Shown piece after piece: positions 9,021-16,912 of a stretch of 64,000 bases of DNA. The translations under genes and the position numbers were made by a program. The stretch comes from Taklimakanibacter sp050251035 (lineage in GTDB: Bacteria; Pseudomonadota; Alphaproteobacteria; Rhizobiales; Aestuariivirgaceae): contig JBFWNN010000031.1 in the NCBI GenBank assembly GCA_050251035.1, positions 3,058 to 67,057 of the forward strand, in the 5' to 3' direction. The notes below the pieces were generated by a model. It worked only from the letters and a program-made list of their open reading frames with translations. It did no database searches and was not told the origin of the DNA. How positions within the stretch are numbered: position 1 is the first letter of the stretch; every line of letters starts with the position of its first letter.

Positions 9021-11003
9021 ATGCTGAAATCGGTCCTCATCGCCAATCGCGGCGAGATCGCCTGCCGGGTCATCCGGACGGCGAAACGCATGGGCCTGCG
9101 CACCATCGCGGTCTATTCCGACGCCGACGCCGATGCGCTGCATGTGGCACAAGCGGATGACGCGGTGCGTATCGGCGGACCCCTGGCGCGCGACAGCTAT
9201 CTCAAGATCGACGCCGTCATCGAGGCCGCGAAGAAGACGGGCGCCGAGGCGATCCATCCGGGCTACGGCTTCCTGTCCGAGAATGCCGCTTTCGCCGAGG
9301 CCTGCGCCAAGGCCAAGGTCACCTTCATCGGTCCGCCGCCGGCGGCCATCCGCGCCATGGGCGGGAAGAGCGAGGCCAAGGCGCTGATGGCGAAGGCGCA
9401 GGTGCCGCTGGTGCCGGGCTATCATGGCGAGGACCAGTCGCCTTCGGTGCTCGAGACGGCGGCCGACAAGATCGGCTATCCGGTGCTGATCAAGGCCTCG
9501 GCCGGGGGCGGCGGCAAAGGCATGAAGGTCGCGCAAGCCAAGGCCGAATTCCGCGACCAGCTCGCCTCGGCCAAGCGCGAGGCGCAATCCTCCTTCGGCG
9601 ACGACCGGGTGCTGATCGAAAAATATCTGACGAAGCCGCGTCATGTGGAGATCCAGATCTTCGCCGACGCCCACGGCAATTGCGTCTATCTGTTCGAGCG
9701 CGACTGCTCGATCCAGCGCCGGCACCAGAAGGTGATCGAGGAGGCGCCGGCGCCCGGCATGACGGCGGCCCTGCGCCGGCGCATGGGGGAGGCGGCGGTC
9801 ACGGCGGCCAAGTCGATCGGCTATGCCGGCGCGGGAACCGTCGAGTTCCTGCTCGACGGGGACGGCTCGTTCTATTTCATGGAGATGAACACGCGCCTCC
9901 AGGTCGAGCATCCGGTCACCGAATTCATCACCGGCCTCGACCTGGTCGAATGGCAATTGCGCGTCGCCGCGGGCGAGACGCTGCCGCTCACTCAGGACCA
10001 GCTCGCCATCGACGGCCACGCCTTCGAGGTCCGGCTCTATGCCGAGGACCCCGACCGCGATTTCCTGCCGCAGACCGGCACGATCAGCCATCTCGCCTTT
10101 CCGGCGGAGAACGGCCATGTGCGGATCGACACCGGCATCACCCAGGGCAAGGCGATCAGCACCTATTACGATCCGATGATCGCCAAGCTCATCGTGTGGG
10201 ACCGCGACCGATCCTCGGCCCTGGCGCAGTTGCGCCGTGCCCTGACGCAGACGGAGATCGGCGGCCTCGTCACCAACACCGCTTTCCTTGCCAGGCTCGC
10301 AACGAACAAGGCGTTCGCCAAGGGCGACGTCGATACGGGCTTCATCGGCCGGCACGAGAAGGAGCTTCTGCCCAGCGTCCCGCCGGCCTCCGACGATGTG
10401 CTGGTGCTGGCGGCGGCGGGCCTGCTGCTCGGCGAGCGATTGGCGGGATCGGGCGACCCCTGGTCGCAGCGCGATGGCTGGCGTCACTATGGCGGCGGCC
10501 ACGACCACCTGACGCTGATCGATGTGAGCGGCGGCCAGACGGCGCACAAGCTCGTCTTCGATTATGTGAAGGACGGCTTCCTGTTCCATCTCAAGAAGTC
10601 CGCTTTGCCGGTCAACGCCGCGCTCTCCCCGTCAGGCAGGCTCACGGCCGATCTCGGCGGGCGGCGCCTTTCTGCAGGCTTCGCCGCGGCGGGCGACGAC
10701 GTGACCCTGTTCCTCGATGGCGTCGGCTATCGCCTGAAGCGTGCCGGCCTCGATCTCGGCGAAGCCGATGGCGAGGCGGCGGCGCTCAGGATCACCGCGC
10801 CCATGCCGGGCCGGATCATCGCCGTCCATGTCGCGGCGGGCAAGATGGTCGAGAAAGGCGCGCCGCTCATCGTGCTCGAGGCGATGAAGATGGAGCACAC
10901 GCTGAAGGCCGGCCATGCCGGACGCATCGAATATGTCGGCTGCAAGCCGGGCGATCAGATCCGGGAAGGTCAGGAGCTCTTACGTTTCGCGAACCCCTCC
11001 TGA
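9021..11003 (+). CDS. mccA: 3-methylcrotonyl-CoA carboxylase, biotin carboxylase/BCCP (alpha) subunit
   Basis: A 660-residue protein with an N-terminal biotin carboxylase: IANRGEIACRVIRTA, the ATP-grasp loop ASAGGGGKGMK, FERDCSIQRRHQKVIEEAP, and EMNTRLQVEHPVTE. A BT-like linker follows, then a C-terminal biotinyl domain with the EAMKM site; the biotinylated lysine is K623. It carboxylates biotin with ATP and bicarbonate for MccB. The ATG at 9021 is two bases after mccB. Its stop abuts, with no gap, the stop of the convergent cytochrome gene. The usual later leucine genes (methylglutaconyl-CoA hydratase, HMG-CoA lyase) are not in the window. Confidence 0.93.
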   Translation: MLKSVLIANRGEIACRVIRTAKRMGLRTIAVYSDADADALHVAQADDAVRIGGPLARDSYLKIDAVIEAAKKTGAEAIHPGYGFLSENAAFAEACAKAKVTFIGPPPAAIRAMGGKSEAKALMAKAQVPLVPGYHGEDQSPSVLETAADKIGYPVLIKASAGGGGKGMKVAQAKAEFRDQLASAKREAQSSFGDDRVLIEKYLTKPRHVEIQIFADAHGNCVYLFERDCSIQRRHQKVIEEAPAPGMTAALRRRMGEAAVTAAKSIGYAGAGTVEFLLDGDGSFYFMEMNTRLQVEHPVTEFITGLDLVEWQLRVAAGETLPLTQDQLAIDGHAFEVRLYAEDPDRDFLPQTGTISHLAFPAENGHVRIDTGITQGKAISTYYDPMIAKLIVWDRDRSSALAQLRRALTQTEIGGLVTNTAFLARLATNKAFAKGDVDTGFIGRHEKELLPSVPPASDDVLVLAAAGLLLGERLAGSGDPWSQRDGWRHYGGGHDHLTLIDVSGGQTAHKLVFDYVKDGFLFHLKKSALPVNAALSPSGRLTADLGGRRLSAGFAAAGDDVTLFLDGVGYRLKRAGLDLGEADGEAAALRITAPMPGRIIAVHVAAGKMVEKGAPLIVLEAMKMEHTLKAGHAGRIEYVGCKPGDQIREGQELLRFANPS

Positions 11004-11909
11004 TCAGCCGCCGTGGCAGGCGGTACAGTGATCGATCGGCCCACTCTTGCGGCCGGCGAGCCTCTCGCGCCGATGGCAGTCGCCGCAAAAGGCATGGAAC
11101 AGCCGGTCGACGCGCATCTTCTCGCTGGTCGATAGTCTTTTATGGCAGGTGATGCAGTTCTCCGTGCCCGTCCGGTCGGTGAAATTGTGATGACAGGTGG
11201 TGCAGACGAAGCCGGTATGGTCGGCATGCAGGAAGCGCGCGTGGTCGACGGGGGATGAGCGCAAGGGGGCCAGCCGTGCTTGCGCCAAGGGTCCTACGGC
11301 GAGGGCCGCGGCCATGCCGGCGAGGATGGCCGGAAGAGCAAGGACAACGAGCTTGCGCCGCTCCGGCACCAGGGCCGCGGCCATGGTCAGAAGCAGGCTC
11401 GCGAGGAGGAGCGCGAAGAGAACGGGGCCGGTGCCGGCGATGAGGGCGACATGGGCGCTCGCCGCGATGACGACGGTAAAACCGGCAATGCGGTGAAAGA
11501 GGAGCGCCGTCGGCGAGCCCAATCCTGAGCGCAGGCTGCGCGAGCGCCGGACGGCCAGGGTCGCAAAAAGGGCGAGCGCCGCCGCGATACCGCAGGCGAT
11601 CTCGACCGGTACCGCCCGGTCGAGCCAGCGCCAGAAGGAGGGCTCGAAAGCTGCAACCAAAAGGACATGCAGGCTCACCGCGACAATCGCGAATGAGCCA
11701 AGGCGCCGATGCCAGGGGGCGGCATCCGGCGCCGGCGGAAGGAGCAGGGCCAGGCCTGCCAGAAGCAGCGCCAGGACCCCCGGCACCCGGACGAGCCACC
11801 ACCAGCCATCGGTCGGCTGAAGCACCAGCCAGAGGAGGCCCGCCGCCAGCACGCCGCCGCCCAGCCGACCGCTGCGGGACAAGATCGTCCGCATGCTGTG
11901 CTTTTCCAT
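11004..11909 (-). CDS. membrane-anchored b/c multihaem cytochrome (predicted dihaem-b domain plus tetrahaem c tail)
   Basis: A 301-residue protein, divergent from aauB with a ~107-base shared promoter region. Residues ~15-205 hold about six hydrophobic helices with two histidine pairs spaced 14 residues apart (H67/H81, H139/H153), the pattern of two stacked bis-His haem b groups in ferric-reductase/b561-like membrane domains. Residues 220-301 carry four CxxCH haem c motifs (C236, C252, C275, C295) and further histidines (223, 228, 231, 241, 272, 294) that could serve as second axial ligands, as in class III/c7 cytochromes. Inference: a periplasm-to-membrane electron conduit for the neighbouring amine dehydrogenase, or a factor in its cofactor maturation. 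I do not recognise a named orthologue. Confidence 0.75.
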   Translation of the reverse strand: MEKHSMRTILSRSGRLGGGVLAAGLLWLVLQPTDGWWWLVRVPGVLALLLAGLALLLPPAPDAAPWHRRLGSFAIVAVSLHVLLVAAFEPSFWRWLDRAVPVEIACGIAAALALFATLAVRRSRSLRSGLGSPTALLFHRIAGFTVVIAASAHVALIAGTGPVLFALLLASLLLTMAAALVPERRKLVVLALPAILAGMAAALAVGPLAQARLAPLRSSPVDHARFLHADHTGFVCTTCHHNFTDRTGTENCITCHKRLSTSEKMRVDRLFHAFCGDCHRRERLAGRKSGPIDHCTACHGG

Positions 11910-12016
11910 CTCGTCCGACCAAAGGTATCAGTTGAAATCGCCGAAAGCCTGCCGGATAGTATGATCAACAGTGCGCTCCACGCCAGAGCGCGCATCTAGG
12001 GAGAGGAACCGTGCCC

Positions 12017-13165
12017 ATGCTTCGCACCGGACTTTTCGCCTGCGCCTTCGTCGCGCTTCTTCCCTTCATCGCCCAAGCCCAGGAGCCGCTCCAGCCCGAG
12101 CAGATGACGATCGAGGCTATTCCGGCGGGCACTCCCAAGCTCTTCGTCGCCGACCTCGCCATCGAGCATATCGTCGACGGCCGCGTGCGCGTCTTCGACG
12201 CCACCAGCATGAAGCTTCTCGGCATGGTGGGCACGGGGTTCCTCGGCCAGATCTACATCCCGCCCAAGCAGGACGTGTTCTATGTGGCGACGAGCTACAT
12301 CGAGAAGATCACGCGCGGAAAACGTTCGGACTGGCTCGAGGTCTATGACTCGAACACGCTCACCCTCAAGAGCGAGATCCCGATCGCCTCCACGCGCACG
12401 CAGGCGCTCAACTACCGTCCGCTGCTGCAGGGATCGACCGACGATCGCTGGATCTTCGCGCAGAATGCGACGCCCGCGACCTCGGTCAGCGTCGTCGATC
12501 TCAAGGCGCAGAAGCAGACGGCGGAACTGCCCAATGCCGGCTGCTACGGCATCTATCCCGCGACCGGCAACAGCCTGCGCTTCGCCACCATGTGCGGCGA
12601 CGGCACCTTCGGCAGCTACACGCTGAAGGAGGACGGATCGGACGCCGAGCGCAAGGCGTCGGAGGCGATCTTCGATGCCGACAACGACGCGCTTTTCATC
12701 CATGGCGAGCGCGACGGCACCAGCCGGATCTTCATGTCCTTCACCGGCAACATCTACATCGTCGACCTGGAAGGCGAGACTGCCAAGCTCGTGGAGAAGA
12801 TCGAGATGACCAAGGGGGTCGAGGGCGACTGGCGGCCGAGCGGCTACCAGACGCACGCCTTCCACCCGAAATCGGGCGTCGTGTTCGTGCTGATGCACAA
12901 GGGTGGTGTCGAAGGCTCGCATAAGAACCCGGCCGAAGAGATCTGGGCCTATGACCTGCGCAACAAGAAGCTCCTGTCGCGCTCGCCCACGACCACCGCC
13001 TTTTCGGTGACGGTCGGACAGGGCGACGACCCGGTCGTCTATGCCATCGACCTCGTCGGCCTCAAGGTGATGCGCTACACCGCCGATGCGGCGAAGGACT
13101 ATGCCCTCACTGCCGCCGGCGAGCAGAAGGCGGGGAATACCCCGATCCAAGCCGAGACCCAGTGA
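12017..13165 (+). CDS. aauB: TTQ amine dehydrogenase, large (heavy) subunit, AauB/MauB type
   Basis: A 382-residue periplasmic protein. A signal peptide (LRTGLFACAFVALLPFIAQA) is followed by a seven-bladed propeller sequence of the amine dehydrogenase heavy-chain family: LFVADLAIEHIVDGRVRVFD, FYVATSYIEKITRGKRSDWLEVYD, and FHPKSGVVFVLMHKGGVEGSHKNPAEEIWAYDL. It pairs with the light chain AauA in an alpha2beta2 enzyme that oxidises primary amines to aldehyde plus ammonia. The ATG at 12017 is preferred over GTG 12011 for its spacing to AGGGAGAGGA. Aromatic-type (AADH) is favoured over methylamine-type because of the partner light chain and the gene content. Confidence 0.87.
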   Translation: MLRTGLFACAFVALLPFIAQAQEPLQPEQMTIEAIPAGTPKLFVADLAIEHIVDGRVRVFDATSMKLLGMVGTGFLGQIYIPPKQDVFYVATSYIEKITRGKRSDWLEVYDSNTLTLKSEIPIASTRTQALNYRPLLQGSTDDRWIFAQNATPATSVSVVDLKAQKQTAELPNAGCYGIYPATGNSLRFATMCGDGTFGSYTLKEDGSDAERKASEAIFDADNDALFIHGERDGTSRIFMSFTGNIYIVDLEGETAKLVEKIEMTKGVEGDWRPSGYQTHAFHPKSGVVFVLMHKGGVEGSHKNPAEEIWAYDLRNKKLLSRSPTTTAFSVTVGQGDDPVVYAIDLVGLKVMRYTADAAKDYALTAAGEQKAGNTPIQAETQ

Positions 13166-13710
13166 TGCAGCTCGATCCGCTCGTCATATTGATCGCCTGC
13201 GGCGTGCTCATCGCGGTCTTCGTGCGCGCCATCTGGCACAAGCTCAGCGACTTCGACGTGTTCAAGGCCTCCTTCGCCGATTATGAGATCCTGCCGCAGA
13301 ACCTGATCCCCGCGGCGGCGCTCGTCCTGGTGCTGGCCGAGGCCGCGATCGTGGCGGGCCTTGTGATACCGTTGACGCGGCCCGCCGCCGCCATCGGTGC
13401 CATCCTGCTTCTCGTCCTCTATGGCGGCGCCATTGCCGTCAATCTACGGCGCGGCCGCTATCTCATCGATTGCGGCTGCGGCGGTCCGGGACAGGGCCTC
13501 TCCTGGTTCCTGGTCGCGCGCAATGCCATCCTCGCCGGGCTCGCCGGGCTGGCCGCCGCTCAGCCTATGGCGCGCGCCATCTCCGTCACCGATGCCCTCA
13601 TCCTCGCCCTCTCGGTCGTCACCGTGTGGCTCCTGATCCTCGCCAGCGAGCAGGCGGCCGCCAATGACGCGCATCGCCAGTTCATCCGCAACAGCCGGAA
13701 CAAGGGATAG
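13165..13710 (+). CDS. mauE: MauE-type membrane protein for amine dehydrogenase light-chain maturation
   Basis: A 181-residue integral membrane protein with about four or five helices (residues ~5-20, 50-70, 75-95, 115-130, 145-165) and the MauE/DoxX-like segment HKLSDFDVFKASFADYEILP, followed by CGCGGPG. MauE works with MauD in export, folding and disulfide formation of the cysteine-rich light chain. Its ATG overlaps the aauB stop (TGATG); GTG 13162 is an alternative start. The gene order B-E-D-A equals the described aromatic amine utilisation cluster of Alcaligenes faecalis. Confidence 0.85.
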   Translation: MQLDPLVILIACGVLIAVFVRAIWHKLSDFDVFKASFADYEILPQNLIPAAALVLVLAEAAIVAGLVIPLTRPAAAIGAILLLVLYGGAIAVNLRRGRYLIDCGCGGPGQGLSWFLVARNAILAGLAGLAAAQPMARAISVTDALILALSVVTVWLLILASEQAAANDAHRQFIRNSRNKG

Positions 13711-13713
13711 ACC

Positions 13714-14307
13714 ATGGACGCGTTCACCATCGCCCTCATCCTGCTCTGGGCCGTCGTCATCGCGCTCGGCATCGTGGTGGTGGCGCTGGCGCGCCAGATC
13801 GGCATCCTGTTCGAGCGGGTGGCGCCGATGGGCGCGCTCATGACCGACTCCGGCCCCAAGATCGGCGAGGCCTCGCCCAAATTCGCGCTTGCTGCCTTGG
13901 GCTCGGGCAAGCCCGTCTCTGTCGGCGCGCAGACCGGGCGCGCGCTTCTCATCTTCTTCCTGTCGCCCACCTGCCCGGTCTGCAAGAAACTGCTGCCGGT
14001 GCTCAAATCGGCGCAGAAGACGGAGAAGGGCTTCGACATCGTGCTCGCCAGCGACGGCGATCAGCCGAAGCACGAGGCCTTCGTCGCCAGCCACAAGCTC
14101 GACGGCTTCCCCTATGTGCTGTCGAGCGATCTCGGCATGGCCTATCGCGTCAGCCGCCTGCCTTACGGTGTGGTGCTCGACGGCGAGGGCACGGTGCGCG
14201 CCAAGGGGCTCATCAACAATCGCGAGCAGCTGGAGAGCCTGTTCAACGCCAAGGAAATGGGTGTCGCCTCGATCCAGGGCTTCCTGGATCAGGTCAAGGA
14301 AGCTTGA
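13714..14307 (+). CDS. mauD: MauD-type thioredoxin-like disulfide protein
   Basis: A 197-residue protein with an N-terminal membrane anchor (residues 5-28) and a thioredoxin/AhpC-TSA-like domain facing the periplasm. The redox motif is CPVC at 87-90 in FFLSPTCPVCKKLLP, and the cis-proline region is in RLPYGVVLD. MauD is needed to form the six or seven disulfides of the amine dehydrogenase light chain. The ATG is 3 bases after the mauE stop and the stop is 12 bases before aauA, so it is co-transcribed. Confidence 0.9.
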   Translation: MDAFTIALILLWAVVIALGIVVVALARQIGILFERVAPMGALMTDSGPKIGEASPKFALAALGSGKPVSVGAQTGRALLIFFLSPTCPVCKKLLPVLKSAQKTEKGFDIVLASDGDQPKHEAFVASHKLDGFPYVLSSDLGMAYRVSRLPYGVVLDGEGTVRAKGLINNREQLESLFNAKEMGVASIQGFLDQVKEA

Positions 14308-14319
14308 GGAGGGTTTGAC

Positions 14320-14850
14320 ATGATCGGATCATTGCAAAGGCTCGTGGAAGGCTTCGACCGCTTGAGTGAAGCGGCGACGCGCCTCGGGGCGCAGCGTATC
14401 GGGCGGCGCAGCGCGCTGTCGGCGCTCGGTACCGCCATCGCCGGCAGCGCCATCCTGCCGATGCTGCCGTTCGACCGCTCGGGCGGCGCGGCGCATGCGG
14501 CGAGCACGCGCGACGAAGGCGACGAGACCTGCGAATATTGGCGCTATTGCGCCCTCGACGGTTTCCTGTGTACCTGCTGCGGCGGCTCGCTGGCCAGCTG
14601 CCCGCCGGGCTCCGAGGCCTCCAAGGTCACCTGGGTCGGCACTTGCCAGAGCCCCAAGGACAACAAGGCCTATCTCATCAGCTACAACGACTGCTGCGGC
14701 CAGGTGTCCTGCGGCAACTGCTTGTGCAATTACAATCTGCGCGAACGGCCCGGTTACCGCATGGGCGTCCACAACGACATCAACTGGTGCATGGCCAACA
14801 GCCGCGGCCTCTATCACTGCACCGTCGCCGCGGTGATCGGTACCGGCTGA
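14320..14850 (+). CDS. aauA: TTQ amine dehydrogenase, small (light) subunit, AauA/MauA type
   Basis: A 176-residue precursor. Residues 25-60 form a twin-arginine leader (GRRSALSALGTAIAG). The mature part carries all residues of the TTQ site at exactly the spacing of methylamine dehydrogenase: D80, W105, D124 and W156 correspond to Asp32, Trp57, Asp76 and Trp108. W105 and W156 are the two tryptophans joined into tryptophan tryptophylquinone. There are 14 cysteines (two more than methylamine dehydrogenase; C87 and C131 are the likely extra pair). The HNDINWCMAN stretch fits the aromatic amine dehydrogenase form as I remember it. GAGGAGGG precedes the ATG. Confidence 0.93.
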   Translation: MIGSLQRLVEGFDRLSEAATRLGAQRIGRRSALSALGTAIAGSAILPMLPFDRSGGAAHAASTRDEGDETCEYWRYCALDGFLCTCCGGSLASCPPGSEASKVTWVGTCQSPKDNKAYLISYNDCCGQVSCGNCLCNYNLRERPGYRMGVHNDINWCMANSRGLYHCTVAAVIGTG

Positions 14851-15296
14851 TGCGGCATCGGACTGTCCTCGCCGCCACGCTGCTTGCGCTCTCCTCCGGC
14901 CAGGCGGCGGCGGATGGTGCGTCGCTCTATTCCGAGAATTGCGTCGCCTGCCATCAGGTGGACGGGGCCGGCACGCCGGGTCTGGCGCCGCCGCTCATCT
15001 CCGAGACGCTCAAGAAGGCGGGCAGCGTGCAGCGCGATTATGTGGCGCTGGTCGTCATCCACGGGCTCTCGGGGCCGATCAAGGTCAAGGGTCAGCTCTA
15101 TGTCAGCGCCATGCCGCCGCGCGATGATTTCAGCGACGACGACGTCGCCGGCCTGGCCAATTACGTGACCCAGGAGCTGAACGGCCTCACGGCCGACCAG
15201 TACAAGCCGCTCGCCACCGCCGATGTCGCCCTCCTCAGAAAGACCACAGTCGACCATCAGACTCTGCGCGACATGCGGTCGAAATTCGGAGAATGA
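14850..15296 (+). CDS. periplasmic monohaem cytochrome c
   Basis: A 148-residue protein whose ATG overlaps the aauA stop (TGATG). It has a signal peptide (residues 1-21), one haem site C31-VAC-H35, and a likely axial Met88 in YVSAMPPRDDFSDDDVAGLANYV, so it is a class I cytochrome c. Its place directly after the light chain matches orf-2 of the Alcaligenes aau cluster, described as a small periplasmic monohaem c cytochrome. It is the best candidate in the window for the electron acceptor of the amine dehydrogenase, as no azurin or amicyanin gene is present. Confidence 0.85.
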   Translation: MRHRTVLAATLLALSSGQAAADGASLYSENCVACHQVDGAGTPGLAPPLISETLKKAGSVQRDYVALVVIHGLSGPIKVKGQLYVSAMPPRDDFSDDDVAGLANYVTQELNGLTADQYKPLATADVALLRKTTVDHQTLRDMRSKFGE

Positions 15297-15297
15297 G

Positions 15298-15732
15298 ATG
15301 CGCCGCTGCGCCATCGTCATCTTCGCCCTGACGCTCACGGCGGCCGCCGCGCCGGCGGCGGAGCCCAATTACAATTATGCCCTCCATTGCACCGGCTGCC
15401 ATACGGCGGACGGCGTCAGCCCGGAGCTCGGGCGCATCCCGCCGCTCAAGGGGGTCGTCGGCCATCTGGTGCGCGGGAAGGAGGCGCGGATCTATTTCGT
15501 CAATGTGCCCGGCATCGTCAATTCGGGACTCGACAGCAAAGACACCGCGGCCCTGCTCAATTGGGTGGTGAAGATCTATGGCGGCAAGAGCACGCCCGAG
15601 AGCTGGACGCGTTTCGATGCCGCCGAGATCGAGGCGCTGCGGCTGAAGGCGCCGGCCGACGTGATGGCCTATCGCAAAGAGGTCCAGGATCGGCTAAGTG
15701 CCGATGGTTACTCCATCGGCACTTACCCTTGA
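15298..15732 (+). CDS. second periplasmic monohaem cytochrome c
   Basis: A 144-residue protein one base after the preceding cytochrome. Signal peptide at residues 1-21 and haem site C31-TGC-H35. The fold is class I-like (VPGIVNSGLDSKDTAALLNWVV), but there is no methionine at the usual sixth-ligand place; the only later Met is in ADVMAYRK, and H56 is another possible ligand. It could relay electrons between the first cytochrome and the oxidase chain. Its function is not known from the sequence. Confidence 0.8.
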   Translation: MRRCAIVIFALTLTAAAAPAAEPNYNYALHCTGCHTADGVSPELGRIPPLKGVVGHLVRGKEARIYFVNVPGIVNSGLDSKDTAALLNWVVKIYGGKSTPESWTRFDAAEIEALRLKAPADVMAYRKEVQDRLSADGYSIGTYP

Positions 15733-15757
15733 GGCAAGTGCGCGCAAGGGCCGTTGC

Positions 15758-16903
15758 ATGGATTTCTCGCTGACCGCCGACCAGACTGCCATCAGGGACA
15801 TGGTGAAGGGCTTCGCGGCCGAGAAGATCGCGCCTTTCGCCGCGCAATGGGACGAAGAGAAGGCGATCCCGCGCGCCGTGCTGAAGGACGCGGCGGGGCT
15901 CGGCCTCGCCGCCATCACGGTCCGTGAGGATCACGGCGGATCGGGCCTCAGCCGCGTCGAATCGGCGCTCATCTTCGAGGAGCTCTCCTACGCCGATCCG
16001 GTGGTGGCGAGCTTCCTCTCGATCCACAATATGTGTGCCTGGATCATCGATACCTATGGCACCGAGGAGCAGCGCCAGGCCTGGCTGCCCAGGCTCTGCG
16101 CCATGGACATCATCGCCAGCTATTGCCTCACCGAGCCTGGCTCGGGATCGGATGCCGCGGCGCTCAAGACCAAGGCGGCGAAGGACGGCAACAGCCACTA
16201 TCGCCTCTCCGGCTCCAAGGCCTTCATCTCGGGCGGCGGCTATTCCGACATCTATCTGGTGATGTGCCGCACCGGCGAGGAAGGTCCGAAGGGCATCTCC
16301 TGCATCCTGGTCGAGAAGGGCACGGAGGGCCTCAGCTTCGGCGCCAATGAGAGGAAGATGGGCTGGCACGCACAGGCGACCGCCACCGTCAATCTCGATT
16401 CCGCGCGTGTGCCGGCGGCGCAGCTCATCGGCGGCGAGGGCAAGGGCTTCTCGATCGCCATGACCGGGCTCAATGGCGGCCGGCTCAACATCGCCGCCTG
16501 CAGCCTGGGGGCGGCGCAAGCGGCGCTCGACAAAGCCGTGACCTATATGAAGGAGCGCAAGGCCTTCGGCAAAAGCCTCGCCCACTTCCAGGCGCTGCAG
16601 TTCAAGATCGCCGACATGGAGACCGAACTGCAGGCGGCGCGCGTCTTCCTCTATCAGGCGGCCTGGAAGCTCGACCGCAACGCGCCCGACGCGCGCAAAT
16701 TCTGCGCCATGGCCAAAAGGCTCGTCACCGATACCGGCTTCCGCGTCGCCAACGAGGCGCTGCAGATCCATGGCGGCTACGGGTACCTCGCGGATTTCGG
16801 GATCGAGAAGACGGTGCGCGATCTCAGGGTGCATCAGATCCTCGAAGGCACCAACGAGATCATGCGCGTCATCGTCGCGCGCGACATGCTGGCAGACGAT
16901 TAA
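15758..16903 (+). CDS. isobutyryl-CoA dehydrogenase (ACAD8-like acyl-CoA dehydrogenase)
   Basis: A 381-residue FAD acyl-CoA dehydrogenase starting at ATG 15758. Signatures are CLTEPGSGSDAAALKT, SGSKAFISGGG, RKAFGKSLAHFQ, QIHGGYGYLADFGIEKTVRDLR and LEGTNEIMRVIVARD. The catalytic glutamate is the one in LEGTNE, unlike the isovaleryl enzyme upstream. The context with a 3-hydroxyisobutyryl-CoA hydrolase and a 3-hydroxyisobutyrate dehydrogenase assigns it to isobutyryl-CoA to methacrylyl-CoA in valine catabolism. It begins 25 bases after the second cytochrome gene, so it could be on the amine dehydrogenase transcript. Confidence 0.88.
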   Translation: MDFSLTADQTAIRDMVKGFAAEKIAPFAAQWDEEKAIPRAVLKDAAGLGLAAITVREDHGGSGLSRVESALIFEELSYADPVVASFLSIHNMCAWIIDTYGTEEQRQAWLPRLCAMDIIASYCLTEPGSGSDAAALKTKAAKDGNSHYRLSGSKAFISGGGYSDIYLVMCRTGEEGPKGISCILVEKGTEGLSFGANERKMGWHAQATATVNLDSARVPAAQLIGGEGKGFSIAMTGLNGGRLNIAACSLGAAQAALDKAVTYMKERKAFGKSLAHFQALQFKIADMETELQAARVFLYQAAWKLDRNAPDARKFCAMAKRLVTDTGFRVANEALQIHGGYGYLADFGIEKTVRDLRVHQILEGTNEIMRVIVARDMLADD

Positions 16904-16912
16904 CGGGACTTG

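Noticed and set aside
7234..10589. Long minus-strand frames (7234-8880 and 8883-10589) antisense to mccB/mccA
   Set aside because: Shadow frames; the methylcrotonyl-CoA carboxylase subunits on the plus strand are unambiguous.
12017..14850. Assignment as a methylamine dehydrogenase (mau) operon for C1 growth
   Set aside because: mauF, mauG, mauL, mauM, mauN and amicyanin are absent, the light chain has 14 cysteines, and the flanks are branched-chain acyl-CoA genes rather than C1 genes. The aau-type call fits better.
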